A stretch of 17,203 bases of DNA from an uncultured Clostridia bacterium (GTDB lineage: Bacteria > Bacillota > Clostridia > Oscillospirales > CAG-272). The position numbers and the translations under genes are program-made. The notes under the pieces are model-generated. The model searched no databases, had not been told where the DNA came from, and saw only the letters and a program-made list of their open reading frames with translations. Shown here in pieces: positions 1-7,854 of this stretch (position 1 is its first letter; each line of letters opens with the position of its first letter). The stretch lies in assembly GCA_904501765.1 (NCBI GenBank), contig CAJGCM010000032.1:1-17203 (forward strand). Direction: 5' to 3'.

Positions 1-62
1 CTGAATTCTGCGTGCAAAGGATTTTTCAAGTTTTTGAAAAAATCTGAGCCGAAAAAATCGAA

Positions 63-70
63 AGGAAGGC
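63..70 (+). promoter_or_regulatory. Ribosome binding site deciding the small terminase start
   Basis: AAGGAAGG is placed 8 bases before the ATG at 79. The alternative TTG at 34 has no comparable purine-rich site in the visible sequence, so the ATG is the better start. Confidence 0.55.
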
Positions 71-78
71 GATCCTGC

Positions 79-411
79 ATGACGGCAGCCGAAAGAAAAG
101 CAGAGCTATTGCAGGTAGTGAAGGAACTGGACGTTCCAATTCAAAAATCAGTGTCGGAGCTGCTCGACAGGATCGTTTTCCTTGAAGAGCAGCTTATAAA
201 TCTTGAAAAACTACCGTTCATACGGGTCAATCCTAAGAATAAAGCGCAGCAAATATCGACCCCGGCAAGCAAGCAGTACGTTACACTGCTCCAACAGTAC
301 GGCGCAGCGCTGAAAGTGCTTTTGAAGTTGACTGCAAACGTTTCCGACGGCGAAGAAAGTCCTCTTCGGGCTTATCTCAACAAAATGAAAGAACAGTATG
401 ACGCACCTTGA
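79..411 (+). CDS. Phage terminase small subunit, P27-like
   Basis: This is probably the DNA-recognition subunit of the packaging terminase, which binds phage DNA and hands it to the large subunit. The 110-residue product is mostly helical. It has a heptad-like helix in its first half (around VSELLDRIVFLEEQL), the stretch LPFIRVNPKNKAQQ, then ATPASKQY-like STPASKQY, and a C-terminal SPLRAYLNKMKEQ. This order is typical of small P27-type subunits in Bacillota phages. I chose the ATG at 79 because AAGGAAGG lies 8 bases upstream. The frame is open to the left edge, with a TTG at 34, so a longer or left-truncated form cannot be excluded. Its stop overlaps the large-subunit start by 14 bases, which supports the assignment. 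The family call rests on motif memory and position. Confidence 0.75.
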   Translation: MTAAERKAELLQVVKELDVPIQKSVSELLDRIVFLEEQLINLEKLPFIRVNPKNKAQQISTPASKQYVTLLQQYGAALKVLLKLTANVSDGEESPLRAYLNKMKEQYDAP

Positions 412-2089
412 ATTCTATCACAGTGAGATCCACAAAGGCAATATCATAGTCGGGCAGGAGCTGCACCGTGAGCTTGACAGGCTGATGGATGATCTCAACG
501 ATCGCCGGTACGTCTATGACACACGGGACGCTGACATCAGAATTGACTTTATGCAAAACTGCATAAAGCTCACAAAGTCTCCTTTCTACGGCAAGCCTAT
601 GATTCTTCTGCCGTGGCAAAAGGCATATATCGAAACGCTTTACAGCTTCAAGATGCGAGATATGGAATACATCAACCCAGCAGGCATAAAAAAGCTTGTT
701 GACAGATTTCAAGAATCGTTGCTTCTTGAAGCCCGGAAAAATGCGAAAACAGAGACTTGCAGCGGGCTTGCAGATACTGAATTCGTCGTAGGTAATGAGG
801 GATCAGATATCGTTTTATCGTCAAATGACGATAGCCAGGCAGATATTCTCTATGCTGCCTGTGACATAATGCGGTCGATGATCGATCCGAAGTCAAAAGA
901 TACGCAGCGAAAGATCAATCATCTCTTGAACAAGATCACAAACAGCAAGATGTTCAAGATATCCGACCGCACCCGAAACAAAGACGGCAGAAATATCGAT
1001 TTTGCCATTATAGACGAGATCCACGAGATGAAAGAGCTGGATGTCATTATGGCGATCAGGCAGTCGATGTCTTTGAAAATCAATCCCAAGCTGATAATGA
1101 TAACGACCGAGGGCACGGTGAACGGCGGTGCTCTTGATGAACTGCTCAAAGAATACCGCAAGATCCTCAACGGTGAAGATGATAGCATATCAGCTGAAAG
1201 AAAGCTTCCTTGGCTTTATACACAGGACAGCGAAGAAGAGATCTATATCGATGAATCGAGCTGGTACAAGTCTAATCCCTCTCTCGGTCCTATCAAGCAA
1301 TGGCAGTATCTCAGAGAGAATGTAGACGAAGCTAAAAAGTCGCCGATCAAGCGTTCAAAGATTCTCACGAAAGATTTCAACGTCAAGCAGAATGCAGCCC
1401 GAACATGGCTTAGCCGTGAGGACTACGAGAACCCGGCGACATTCAAGATTCAGGACTTTGAAAAGTCGGTATGCCTCGGAGCTGTTGACCTTGCACTTAC
1501 AACGGACCTTGTAAATGCAAAGGCTCAGTTCATGAAGCTCGGCGATTCAACGAAATACTGGTTATCGCATTATTGGATCTGTGAAAACAAGCTGACTAAG
1601 TCGCCTGACATCGATGAAGGAGCTAAGTATGAGGAATGGGCGAAGCGTGGACTGCTGACAATCGTTCCCGGAAATGAGGTCGATCCGGCTATCGTTGCCG
1701 AATGGTTCTATCAGCTATATCAGAACTACGGCATCATTACTCTTGCTTGCGGATACGACCAGCGATACGCTTCAGTGTTCAAGTCCAGAATGGAGGATTA
1801 CGGCTTCAAGCCGGAAATGATAGTGCAGTCCAAGGCGGTGCTCAATGCGCCGACCCTGCTGCTTGAAAGTGACCTGCAAAGCAGGCTTATAAATTACAAC
1901 AACAACGAAATTGACACTTGGTGCTTTGGTAATGCCGCTCTGGAATTTGACAGACACGGCGACCTTTGCCAGGTTGTCAAGATTCCGAATATGAAAGGCA
2001 AAAAGGTTGACGGTGCGGTCACGGGCGTAATGCTCGAAGAAATGCACCGCAGGTATAAAGACGAGTTTATGAACAGTTTGAGTAGGTGA
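398..2089 (+). CDS. terL: Phage terminase large subunit (ATPase and nuclease)
   Basis: This is the motor of DNA packaging. It hydrolyses ATP to drive DNA into the prohead through the portal and cuts concatemers with its nuclease. The 563-residue length fits the family. The N-terminal ATPase has a Walker A-like ARKNAKTE at residues 112-119, the variant common in HK97-type terminases, and a Walker B FAIIDEIHE at 202-210 with D206 and E207. The C-terminal RNase H-like nuclease shows the expected acidic residues: D364 in GAVDLALTTD, D454 in GYDQRY, and D538 in VDGAVTGVM. All key residues appear intact. The ATG overlaps the small-subunit stop by 14 bases, and the stop overlaps the portal GTG, so translation of the three is probably coupled. 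Confidence 0.96.
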   Translation: MTHLEFYHSEIHKGNIIVGQELHRELDRLMDDLNDRRYVYDTRDADIRIDFMQNCIKLTKSPFYGKPMILLPWQKAYIETLYSFKMRDMEYINPAGIKKLVDRFQESLLLEARKNAKTETCSGLADTEFVVGNEGSDIVLSSNDDSQADILYAACDIMRSMIDPKSKDTQRKINHLLNKITNSKMFKISDRTRNKDGRNIDFAIIDEIHEMKELDVIMAIRQSMSLKINPKLIMITTEGTVNGGALDELLKEYRKILNGEDDSISAERKLPWLYTQDSEEEIYIDESSWYKSNPSLGPIKQWQYLRENVDEAKKSPIKRSKILTKDFNVKQNAARTWLSREDYENPATFKIQDFEKSVCLGAVDLALTTDLVNAKAQFMKLGDSTKYWLSHYWICENKLTKSPDIDEGAKYEEWAKRGLLTIVPGNEVDPAIVAEWFYQLYQNYGIITLACGYDQRYASVFKSRMEDYGFKPEMIVQSKAVLNAPTLLLESDLQSRLINYNNNEIDTWCFGNAALEFDRHGDLCQVVKIPNMKGKKVDGAVTGVMLEEMHRRYKDEFMNSLSR

Positions 2090-3306
2090 TAACAACGGGT
2101 ATTTTTTCATTTGTAAAACGAAAACGGCAGGAGCTGCACTATGCCAAGATGCTTAATGGCAGCCTTCCGATCTTTTCGAGTTTCGGCGAAAACATCTATG
2201 CCTCGGACGTTGTGAGGCAGGCGGTAAACAAGATAGTCACAGAGCTTATGAAGCTTCAGATCGCACACACCCGAGATTTCAAAAAATATGACGCTTCTAC
2301 ACCGCAGGATAGTTCCATACAGGGTGTGCTTGACCGTCCGAACGAGATCATGACAACATCGGATTTGCTATCAAAGATAGGCTGGTCTATTTTTCTTTAC
2401 TATAATGCCTGGGTTTATCCAACAAGGGACAGCGAGGGCAGGCTTACAGGATTGTACCCGATTACACCGTCACAAGTCACTTTTAAGCAGGACGCAACAG
2501 GCAGGCTTTATGTGATCTTAGATTTTCTTTCGGGATATCAATCTCCGCCTATACCCTATGATGACATCATTCATTATCGATATCAATATTCCGTCAATGA
2601 TCTGATGGGCGGTGATATGACGGGTAATCCCGACCAAAGAGCTTTACTTGAAACGCTTAAACTGAATCATACAATGATGCAGTCGATCTCCAAGGGAATT
2701 AAGGCGAGCTACGCCGTGAACGGAATCATCAAAAGCAAAACGATCATAAACAAGGAGCTGAATGAACCGCTTATAAAGCAGTTTGAAGATGACCTGAAGA
2801 AATCCGAACACGGTTTCCTGCACCTTGGTCTTGATACTGACTATACGCCAATAGATAAGAATATCAAGGTGGCTGATAAGGACACAATTAAGTTCATTGA
2901 TGATAAGATTCTTCGACATTTCGGAATGAACACAGCAATTTTGTCATCAGATTTCACTCCCGAGCAATACGAAAGCTTCTATCAGTCATCGCTTGAACAC
3001 ATCGTTATCGGACTCGGACAGGCTTTCACCCGTGCGCTGTTCAGCCGTAAGGCACAGATAGGATTCGGAAACGAAATCATTTTCATACCGCAGTATCTTG
3101 AATTCATGACTATGTCGCAGAAGATCGCAGCTGTTCGTATCTTGGGTGACCGTGGAGATGTCTACGAGAATGAAGTACGCCGTATCTTCGGTCTGAGACC
3201 TGATCCGGAACTTAACGGCATCAGAATGATGTCGCTGAACTATATCAACGTTAAGAATGCTGAAGAATACCAGCTTAAAAAGCTTGGCACATCAAAGGAG
3301 GAATAA
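2086..3306 (+). CDS. Phage portal protein, HK97 family
   Basis: This should form the dodecameric ring at the capsid vertex through which DNA passes and to which the terminase and head-tail connectors dock. The 406 residues match the HK97 portal size. Near the N-terminus are SDVVRQAVNKIVTEL and a DRPNEIMTTSDLL segment. A central IPYDDIIHYRY and, towards the C-terminus, LSSDFTPEQYESFYQSSLEH are typical of the family, as is RRIFGLRPDPE near the end. The GTG start overlaps the terminase stop (GTGA) and has only a weak Shine-Dalgarno, so it probably relies on reinitiation. The next ATG in frame is about 20 residues further in and would cut conserved sequence. The position between terminase and protease is canonical. 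Confidence 0.95.
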   Translation: MITTGIFSFVKRKRQELHYAKMLNGSLPIFSSFGENIYASDVVRQAVNKIVTELMKLQIAHTRDFKKYDASTPQDSSIQGVLDRPNEIMTTSDLLSKIGWSIFLYYNAWVYPTRDSEGRLTGLYPITPSQVTFKQDATGRLYVILDFLSGYQSPPIPYDDIIHYRYQYSVNDLMGGDMTGNPDQRALLETLKLNHTMMQSISKGIKASYAVNGIIKSKTIINKELNEPLIKQFEDDLKKSEHGFLHLGLDTDYTPIDKNIKVADKDTIKFIDDKILRHFGMNTAILSSDFTPEQYESFYQSSLEHIVIGLGQAFTRALFSRKAQIGFGNEIIFIPQYLEFMTMSQKIAAVRILGDRGDVYENEVRRIFGLRPDPELNGIRMMSLNYINVKNAEEYQLKKLGTSKEE

Positions 3307-3312
3307 GCAGAA

Positions 3313-3471
3313 ATGGAAGATATCAAGGAACTCATCGGACAGGAATTCACAGTTGATGGAGAACTATTCAGGTGTGAAGATATAAAGTTCATCAATGATA
3401 AAGATTTTTCTATCGTTGCAAGACCTGTAAAAACAGCGCCAAAGGGGGAAAAAGAGAATGAGCGTCAATAA
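3313..3471 (+). CDS. Small hypothetical phage protein (52 aa) between portal and protease
   Basis: This is a short reading frame of 52 codons plus TAA (MEDIKELIGQEF at the start, KENERQ at the end). A strong AAAGGAGG at 3294-3301, partly inside the end of the portal gene, lies 11 bases before the ATG. The stop lies 14 bases inside the protease gene. The arrangement fills an otherwise empty 151-base gap and repeats the overlapping style of its neighbours, so I regard it as real. The product is soluble and charged, with probable short beta strands around FTVDGELFRCEDIKF and DFSIVARPV. I do not recognise its family. Its place suggests a head-morphogenesis accessory, but nothing in the sequence shows a function. 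Confidence 0.7.
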   Translation: MEDIKELIGQEFTVDGELFRCEDIKFINDKDFSIVARPVKTAPKGEKENERQ

Positions 3472-4123
3472 AAAAGATCTCGAACGTCGCTCCCTGACCT
3501 TTGAAGTCCGCACAGCGCAGAACGATCAGGGCGAGAATATCATCACGGGAAGACCTGTCGTCTATGGACAGATGATCTGTGTCGGAAGGCTTTTCAAAGA
3601 GGTGATCGAAAGGGGAGCACTTGATGAAACAGATCTTCGTGATATTCCCTTCATTCTGAATCATGATATGGTTCGCCTGCCATATGCCAGAAGCAGAAAT
3701 AACAACGCTAACAGTACGATGCACTTTACTTGTACAGATGATGGCTTGGATCTCGATTGGATCAAGCTTGATACAGAGCGTAACGTTGAAGCTAAAGCGC
3801 TATACTCAGCTGTCGATCGAAGAGATATTGACAGTATGTCGTTCTGCTTCACTGTCCGTGATGAATGGTGGGAAGGTCTCGACACCGATATGCCTACAAG
3901 ACATATCACGAAAATAGGAAAGATCTATGAAGTGTCCGCCGTGACATGGGCGGCATATTCGGACACTACGATAGATGTTGCACGCTCAGCCTTGGAGCTG
4001 GAGAGCGCAAAGGTGACATTGGAGAATGCCCGTAAGCGTGCAAAGCTCTTACCGGACGGTAACGAGCAAAGGCAGCTTGAGCTTTTGAAGCTCAAAACGC
4101 TTGTTAAACACAATCATCAATAA
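3458..4123 (+). CDS. HK97-family prohead protease (peptidase U35/S78)
   Basis: This serine protease is packaged in the prohead and cleaves the delta domain from the major capsid protein so that the shell can mature. The 221-residue product shows the characteristic residues: His69 in FILNHD, Ser128 in DSMSF, and Glu158 in KIYEVSAVTW, matching the His-Ser-Glu arrangement of the HK97 enzyme. An N-terminal RRSLTFEVR and ITGRPVVYG strand pair is also typical. Residues after about 178 form a charged helix (SAKVTLENARKRAKLL), likely the part that targets or is trimmed in the prohead. AAAGGGGG lies about 9 bases before the ATG. It overlaps the small unknown gene upstream and precedes the capsid gene by 17 bases, the usual pairing. 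Confidence 0.95.
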   Translation: MSVNKKDLERRSLTFEVRTAQNDQGENIITGRPVVYGQMICVGRLFKEVIERGALDETDLRDIPFILNHDMVRLPYARSRNNNANSTMHFTCTDDGLDLDWIKLDTERNVEAKALYSAVDRRDIDSMSFCFTVRDEWWEGLDTDMPTRHITKIGKIYEVSAVTWAAYSDTTIDVARSALELESAKVTLENARKRAKLLPDGNEQRQLELLKLKTLVKHNHQ

Positions 4124-4140
4124 CAGAAAGGAAAAGAACT

Positions 4141-5391
4141 ATGAGAGAATTTTTGATTTCCCTCCAGAAGAGGGCAAAAGAGAACATCGCATCTATCAGA
4201 AGCAAGATTGATGCTGCAACAACTGCCGATGAGGTAAGAAGCCTTGATAAGCAGCTCACTGAGGCAGAAAACGAGCTGAGAAGTATCGAAAATCAGCTTA
4301 CACAGCTTGACGATGACAGCAAGCGAGGCGCTGCACCTGTCGGCGGTCTGAACCCGATGGCAGCATACGGCGTTCAGAGAAGCGGAACACCCGCAGCAAG
4401 TGAGGAACTTAACAATGAGACAAGATCACGCCTTGAGTTCGCTAACTACGTTACAAGAGGCGTTCTCCCGCAGTCAGTAAGAGAAGCAAGACAGGACGCA
4501 AACACCAAAACATCAGATGTCACAGTAGCAATTCCTGAAAACCTGATGGATCGCATCATCACCAAGATGGAAGAGATCGGACACATTCTGCCGCTTGTTA
4601 CTCATACCAATTACCCAAGAGGTGCGGTTATCCCCGTTGACGGTGCTAAGCCTGTTGCTTCGTGGGTAGCTGAGGGAGCGTCTTCGGACAGACAGAAAAA
4701 ATCGATGTCAGGAACTATTTCCTTCGTGGGCTTCAAGCTTCGCTGCGAGATCTCGATGTCACAGGAAGTCACAGTCAGAACACTGCCAGCATTTGAGGCT
4801 ACATTCGTAAAGCAGGTTTCTGAGGCTATGGTGAAAGCTCGTGAGGCTGCGATTATTTCCGATAACAACGGCAGTGACCGTTCGACAGGCGTTCTTTATA
4901 ATGCCAATGAAGCTACTGCTCCGGATAAGAAGGTCGAGATTCCAAAACTTGCAACCGGTCACGTAACATATAAGACGATCATGGACGTTGAAGCTTTGAT
5001 TCCAGCTGCTTATGACGGAACTGCTAAGTGGTTCATGCCAAAGAAGACGTTCAACGGAACGTTCATGAGCATCACAGATAATAACGGACAGCCGGTTGCC
5101 CGCATGAATGCAGGCTTAGATGGTAAGATGAGACCTGTACTGTTCGGCAGAGATGTTGTCTATACCGATGAATATATGTCTACATATACCGAGAGTGCTA
5201 TAGATGCAGATCTGACCTTTGCATTTGTTGCAGATCTTTCGGACTATATCGAGAACACAAGCTATGATCTCGGCGTTCAGTCTAAGGTGGACTGGGATAC
5301 AGAAGATCATCTGACAAAGGCTGTAATGTCTGTAGACGGAAAGATGACCAGACGTGACAGTATCGTAAAGCTTATCAAGAAATCTTCCTGA
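4141..5391 (+). CDS. Major capsid protein, HK97 fold, with delta domain
   Basis: This is the main shell protein of the icosahedral head. The 416-residue product begins with a coiled coil (about residues 5-60, with EVRSLDKQLTEAENELRSIE), the delta or scaffolding domain. A flexible linker rich in Ala, Gly and Pro follows (about 63-90). The HK97-fold body then runs from about residue 95, including TSDVTVAIPENLMDRII at the N-arm and spine-helix side, RGAVIPVDG, the WVAEGA strand, and the FVKQVSEAMVKAREAAII helix. The protease next door should remove the delta domain; the cleavage point cannot be read directly but is probably in the linker. GAAAGGA lies 8 bases before the ATG. I cannot tell whether the shell is chemically cross-linked as in HK97. 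Confidence 0.95.
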   Translation: MREFLISLQKRAKENIASIRSKIDAATTADEVRSLDKQLTEAENELRSIENQLTQLDDDSKRGAAPVGGLNPMAAYGVQRSGTPAASEELNNETRSRLEFANYVTRGVLPQSVREARQDANTKTSDVTVAIPENLMDRIITKMEEIGHILPLVTHTNYPRGAVIPVDGAKPVASWVAEGASSDRQKKSMSGTISFVGFKLRCEISMSQEVTVRTLPAFEATFVKQVSEAMVKAREAAIISDNNGSDRSTGVLYNANEATAPDKKVEIPKLATGHVTYKTIMDVEALIPAAYDGTAKWFMPKKTFNGTFMSITDNNGQPVARMNAGLDGKMRPVLFGRDVVYTDEYMSTYTESAIDADLTFAFVADLSDYIENTSYDLGVQSKVDWDTEDHLTKAVMSVDGKMTRRDSIVKLIKKSS

Positions 5392-5405
5392 TCTGAGAGG
5401 GGTGA

Positions 5406-5684
5406 ATGACAATGACGGACGCTGGTGAAATGCTTGAACAGATCAAGGATGATATGGGCTTAACAGGCACATATCATGACCGAAAACTTACATCTTGTAT
5501 AAACGAGGTGATAAGGTTTATGAGATCGTCAGGTGTGAGCGATGACAAGATCAACGGCGCCGTCGGTGTCGTTTCCCGTGGTGCTTCCGATATCTTCTAC
5601 CATCGCCCTGACTATTCTGCGGCTTTCTATAAAGCATTAGGGCAGCTGAAACGAGAAAGCGAGGTCGGAAATGTACAGACCTAA
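5406..5684 (+). CDS. Head-tail connector, HK97 gp6-like
   Basis: This is likely the ring that binds under the portal and starts the neck. The product has 92 residues from the ATG at 5406, or 90 from the ATG at 5412. The second start is better placed behind GAGAGGGGTG at 5395-5404 and gives the usual opening MTDAGEMLEQIKDDMG. The protein is helical, with the family's pattern of a short helix, a GLTGTYHDRKL turn, a second helix (SCINEVIRFMRSSG) and a final helix carrying YSAAFYKALGQLK. The position directly after the capsid gene is the canonical one for this connector. It overlaps the next gene by 14 bases. Family identity is inferred from size, helix order and gene order. Confidence 0.8.
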   Translation: MTMTDAGEMLEQIKDDMGLTGTYHDRKLTSCINEVIRFMRSSGVSDDKINGAVGVVSRGASDIFYHRPDYSAAFYKALGQLKRESEVGNVQT

Positions 5685-6042
5685 GGAAATGGACGAACTT
5701 GACACAGCTGTTACGCTTCTCATTCCTACTGTAAGTGACTATTGTGGAACTCCAAAGCTAACATATCCAGAGGATGGCGACCTGCTCTTCGTCAACTGGA
5801 AAACTTATGGCGGTACAGAAGCTGTAATAGATAAGCAGATCGTTATCATCGACACAGCGCAGGTGACTACCTGGTATGATCCCCGTATCAAGAAAGCCTG
5901 TCGTCTGCGTCTTGATAGCGGTGAGCTTTATGAGATCATCGGCAAGCCCGAAGACGTAAACGGACGGCATATCTTTATGCGTTTCAAAGTCCAGAACGTT
6001 GAAAGCTTAACGCCGGCGCTTGAAGGTGATAGAAGTGGCTAA
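5671..6042 (+). CDS. Phage head closure / head-tail adaptor protein
   Basis: This probably forms the head-closure ring below the connector, the role of SPP1 gp16-type adaptors. The 123-residue product is beta-rich. It opens with MDELDTAVTLLIP, followed by a strand pair around VNWKTYGGTEAVIDKQIVIID. A YDPRIKKACRLRL segment with RLDSGELYEIIG comes next, where the family usually has an R-Y-x-x-x-I strand and an R-x-x-x-G-x-x-Y hairpin. It ends with an FMRFKVQNVESL strand. GAGG lies 6 bases before the ATG, inside the end of the connector gene. The 3' end overlaps the next gene by 8 bases. The call rests on strand pattern and gene order. Confidence 0.78.
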   Translation: MYRPKEMDELDTAVTLLIPTVSDYCGTPKLTYPEDGDLLFVNWKTYGGTEAVIDKQIVIIDTAQVTTWYDPRIKKACRLRLDSGELYEIIGKPEDVNGRHIFMRFKVQNVESLTPALEGDRSG

Positions 6043-6460
6043 GAGTTTATCATTTGAATTTGGTGCTCTCGATGATCTTCAGGATATGCTTAAAAATCTT
6101 GAAGCGAATACCGATGAAGCTATCGACAGAGCGCTGATAGACAGTCAGAAGCTTGTCGCAGATAAAGCAGAGAAGGCTATGGAAAAGCACGACAGAACCG
6201 GCAATACAAAGGCTTCGATCATCAGAGATAAAGCTGTTAATAATTCAGGTATGTCAAAAAGTATCGGGGTAGGTTTCGATATAAAAAGCGGAGGTCTTCC
6301 GTCAATTTTCCTGATGTACGGAACTACTCTGCACGGACAGCCGCACATCGAGCCTGACAAAGAGCTTTACGAGGCTATTTTCGGGAAAAGAACGCAAAAA
6401 GAGATCGAGGAAGTCCAGGAAAGAGCGTTTCAGAATGCGATAGAGGAGGCTATGAAGTGA
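6035..6460 (+). CDS. HK97 gp10-like neck/tail component
   Basis: This belongs to the HK97 gp10-like proteins that sit between head closure and tail tube genes and help join or complete the tail. From the GTG at 6035 the product is 141 residues, starting MAKSLSFEFGALDDLQDML. The N-terminal helix (ALDDLQDMLKNLEANTDEAI) is typical of the family. So are a VADKAEKAMEKHDRTGNTKASI segment broken by the HDRTGNT turn, a YGTTLHGQPHIEPDKE segment near the C-terminus, and a final amphipathic helix. I preferred GTG 6035 over an upstream TTG at 6020 because AAGGTGAT at 6023-6030 is well placed for it. It overlaps the gene before by 8 bases and the gene after by 4. Confidence 0.82.
   Translation: MAKSLSFEFGALDDLQDMLKNLEANTDEAIDRALIDSQKLVADKAEKAMEKHDRTGNTKASIIRDKAVNNSGMSKSIGVGFDIKSGGLPSIFLMYGTTLHGQPHIEPDKELYEAIFGKRTQKEIEEVQERAFQNAIEEAMK
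6443..6449 (+). promoter_or_regulatory. Strong ribosome binding site for the GTG-start tail terminator gene
   Basis: GAGGAGG lies inside the end of the gp10-like gene, 7 bases before the GTG at 6457. It explains how a non-ATG start in a 4-base overlap can be used efficiently. Confidence 0.7.
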
Positions 6461-6822
6461 TAAGACAGTTTTTATATGACATACTCAAAGAAATATGTCC
6501 AGTCGTCAAAAAACAAGGCACTATCACTGTCGAGAAGTATCCGAACAGGTTTATTACCTACTGGAATTTTGACAATACCGAGCCTGTCGCATATGACAAC
6601 CGGAAGATCAAGAACATTTCGGGATGGTGGATCTATTTCTATTCCACAGACCCGGAAGACGTTGACACAACGGGTATCAGAATCAAAGATGCCCTTGAAA
6701 AAAACGGATTTATCATCGACGGAAATCCCGAAGACATATCCGTCGATGTAAAAACACATACAGGCTGCTTTCTTACAGCCTACTATGAAGAATACAAACA
6801 AGGAGGAAATCAGAATGAGTAA
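6457..6822 (+). CDS. Probable tail terminator / tail completion protein
   Basis: This is a 121-residue protein with mixed alpha/beta character: MIRQFLYDILKEICP helix, then GTITVEKYPNRFITYW, ISGWWIYFYST and IRIKDALEKNGFII. The sequence is compatible with the compact fold of tail terminators, which cap the tail tube at the head-proximal end. The position between the gp10-like protein and the tail tube gene is where that role is encoded in related phages, so the function is inferred mainly from context. The GTG start overlaps the previous stop (GTGA) and has an excellent GAGGAGG at 6443-6449, 7 bases before it. The C-terminal GGNQNE is encoded by the next gene's ribosome site and start. Confidence 0.68.
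   Translation: MIRQFLYDILKEICPVVKKQGTITVEKYPNRFITYWNFDNTEPVAYDNRKIKNISGWWIYFYSTDPEDVDTTGIRIKDALEKNGFIIDGNPEDISVDVKTHTGCFLTAYYEEYKQGGNQNE
6801..6806 (+). promoter_or_regulatory. Ribosome binding site deciding the tail tube start
   Basis: AGGAGG lies 8 bases before ATG 6815. The earlier in-frame ATG at 6785 lacks a comparable site and lies fully inside the upstream gene. Confidence 0.7.
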
Positions 6823-7441
6823 AATCTATGAGTATAGAGGCGTAAGGAAGCTCGTTGGTGCTTTGCTTACGGCTGATACTGATGAACACCTGACCTACGG
6901 CGCAGTATTTCCTATCGCTGGAACGTCGAAGCTGAGCAAGGCGGTCGAAAGCAGCAGTGAGTCGAAGTATTACGACAATATGCCTGCGATCGTCATTGAC
7001 GGAGTAGGACCCGACACGATCACGATAGATGCTTCTGCGATCCCGTATGACGTTCAGGCAAAGATCACGGGACAGTTCTATGATGATACGACTGGAATGC
7101 TTGTCGAGGGAACCGGTGTCAGACCGTATGTTGCAATTGGCTACATTACAGAGGACACAGACGGAAACGAAGTTTACGTATGGAGACTCAAAGGCAAGTT
7201 CTCTCTCCCGACCGAAGAGCACAGCACAAAAGACAACGGTACTACTGCAAATGGTCAGCAGCTCATTTACACAGGCATCAACACTACACATGAGTTCGGT
7301 GCTCTTGCCAATGAGAATGTTAAGACTGCAAAGGGCGTTATTCTTGAAACTGCCAAGGAACTCACAACGCTTACAGAGCAGAGCTTCTTTGCAGGCGTTC
7401 AGGATCCCGATAAGATCGCCGCAGCAAAGAAAACAGCATAA
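6815..7441 (+). CDS. Major tail (tube) protein, phi13-like
   Basis: This subunit polymerises into the non-contractile tail tube. The product is 208 residues from the ATG at 6815, which follows AGGAGG at 6801-6806 with ideal spacing. An in-frame ATG at 6785 lacks such a site. The sequence opens YEYRGVRKLVGALL and continues with beta-strand-rich segments such as ITIDASAIPYDVQAKITGQF, RPYVAIGYITE and VYVWRLKGKFSLP. The last is the characteristic strand with W and KG in phi13-type tube proteins. Near the C-terminus lies NTTHEFGALANENVKTAKG. It is followed by a hairpin that could reduce readthrough, which suits a protein needed in more copies than those downstream. Confidence 0.9.
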   Translation: MSKIYEYRGVRKLVGALLTADTDEHLTYGAVFPIAGTSKLSKAVESSSESKYYDNMPAIVIDGVGPDTITIDASAIPYDVQAKITGQFYDDTTGMLVEGTGVRPYVAIGYITEDTDGNEVYVWRLKGKFSLPTEEHSTKDNGTTANGQQLIYTGINTTHEFGALANENVKTAKGVILETAKELTTLTEQSFFAGVQDPDKIAAAKKTA

Positions 7442-7464
7442 CAATAGTTTTTATGTACACGCAC

Positions 7465-7500
7465 AATGGCGGTGGTGAAAGCCGCCGCCATTTATATTTT
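7465..7500 (+). terminator. Hairpin after the tail tube gene, possible intrinsic terminator or attenuator
   Basis: Bases 7465-7475 (AATGGCGGTGG) pair with 7482-7492 (CCGCCGCCATT) in an 11-base stem with one G-T wobble, closing a 6-base loop TGAAAG. The T-rich but interrupted tract TTTATATTTT follows at 7491-7500. It lies in one of the few non-coding gaps of the window. The imperfect T tract suggests partial termination or mRNA 3'-end protection of the upstream structural transcript rather than a full stop, since the downstream tail genes must still be expressed and no clear promoter follows. Confidence 0.65.
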
Positions 7501-7521
7501 AAAGAAAGGTGAATGCTGACT

Positions 7522-7854
7522 ATGGATATAAGACTGAATATTTACGATGAACAAGGAAAAAAGGTTGCCCGGGTCGCACAAGGTGATTACTATGATCTGA
7601 CCGTAGGCGTTATTATAGATATTTTTGATTTTCTGAACATGGACGACAACGGTAAGATCATATCGATCTGGGATATCAACCTGAAGCTGCTAAAATGCTA
7701 CAAGCAGATCACCGAGGTTCTCCATAAGTTCTTCCCGGATATCACTAAGGAAGAATGGAAGCGTGTCAAGCTCAAGGAACTTGCAAAGGTACTTCTTGAC
7801 ATCTTGCAGTACACTTTCACTGAGATAGACACTATCCCGAGTGAAAAAAACTGA
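7522..7854 (+). CDS. Tail assembly chaperone, short form (gpG-like)
   Basis: This probably coats the tape measure protein during tail assembly, like lambda gpG. The 110-residue product from ATG 7522 is acidic and mostly helical (VGVIIDIFDFLNMDD, LKLLKCYKQITEVLHKFF, LKELAKVLLDILQYTF), with the right size and position between tail tube and tape measure. An ATG at 7513 is in frame, but AAAGGTG sits only 2-3 bases from it and about 11 from 7522, so 7522 is preferred. The frame ends in GAAAAAAAC followed by TGA, and a second open frame begins exactly there. That is the hallmark of G/GT chaperone pairs made by programmed frameshifting. The sequence itself has no diagnostic motif, so the call rests on synteny and this arrangement. 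Confidence 0.78.
   Translation: MDIRLNIYDEQGKKVARVAQGDYYDLTVGVIIDIFDFLNMDDNGKIISIWDINLKLLKCYKQITEVLHKFFPDITKEEWKRVKLKELAKVLLDILQYTFTEIDTIPSEKN

Noticed and set aside
6020..6034. TTG start at 6020 for the gp10-like gene
   Set aside because: GTG 6035 has AAGGTGAT at proper distance and gives the usual short N-terminus; TTG 6020 lacks a site.
6773..7444. Long antisense frame of 223 codons opposite the tail tube gene
   Set aside because: It mirrors a confidently assigned + strand gene, is Cys-rich and low in family-like features, and has no place in the co-directional operon. It is a shadow frame.
7491..7510. Possible promoter -10 element in the AT-rich stretch after the hairpin
   Set aside because: No -35 element at suitable spacing; the upstream space is occupied by the GC-rich hairpin.
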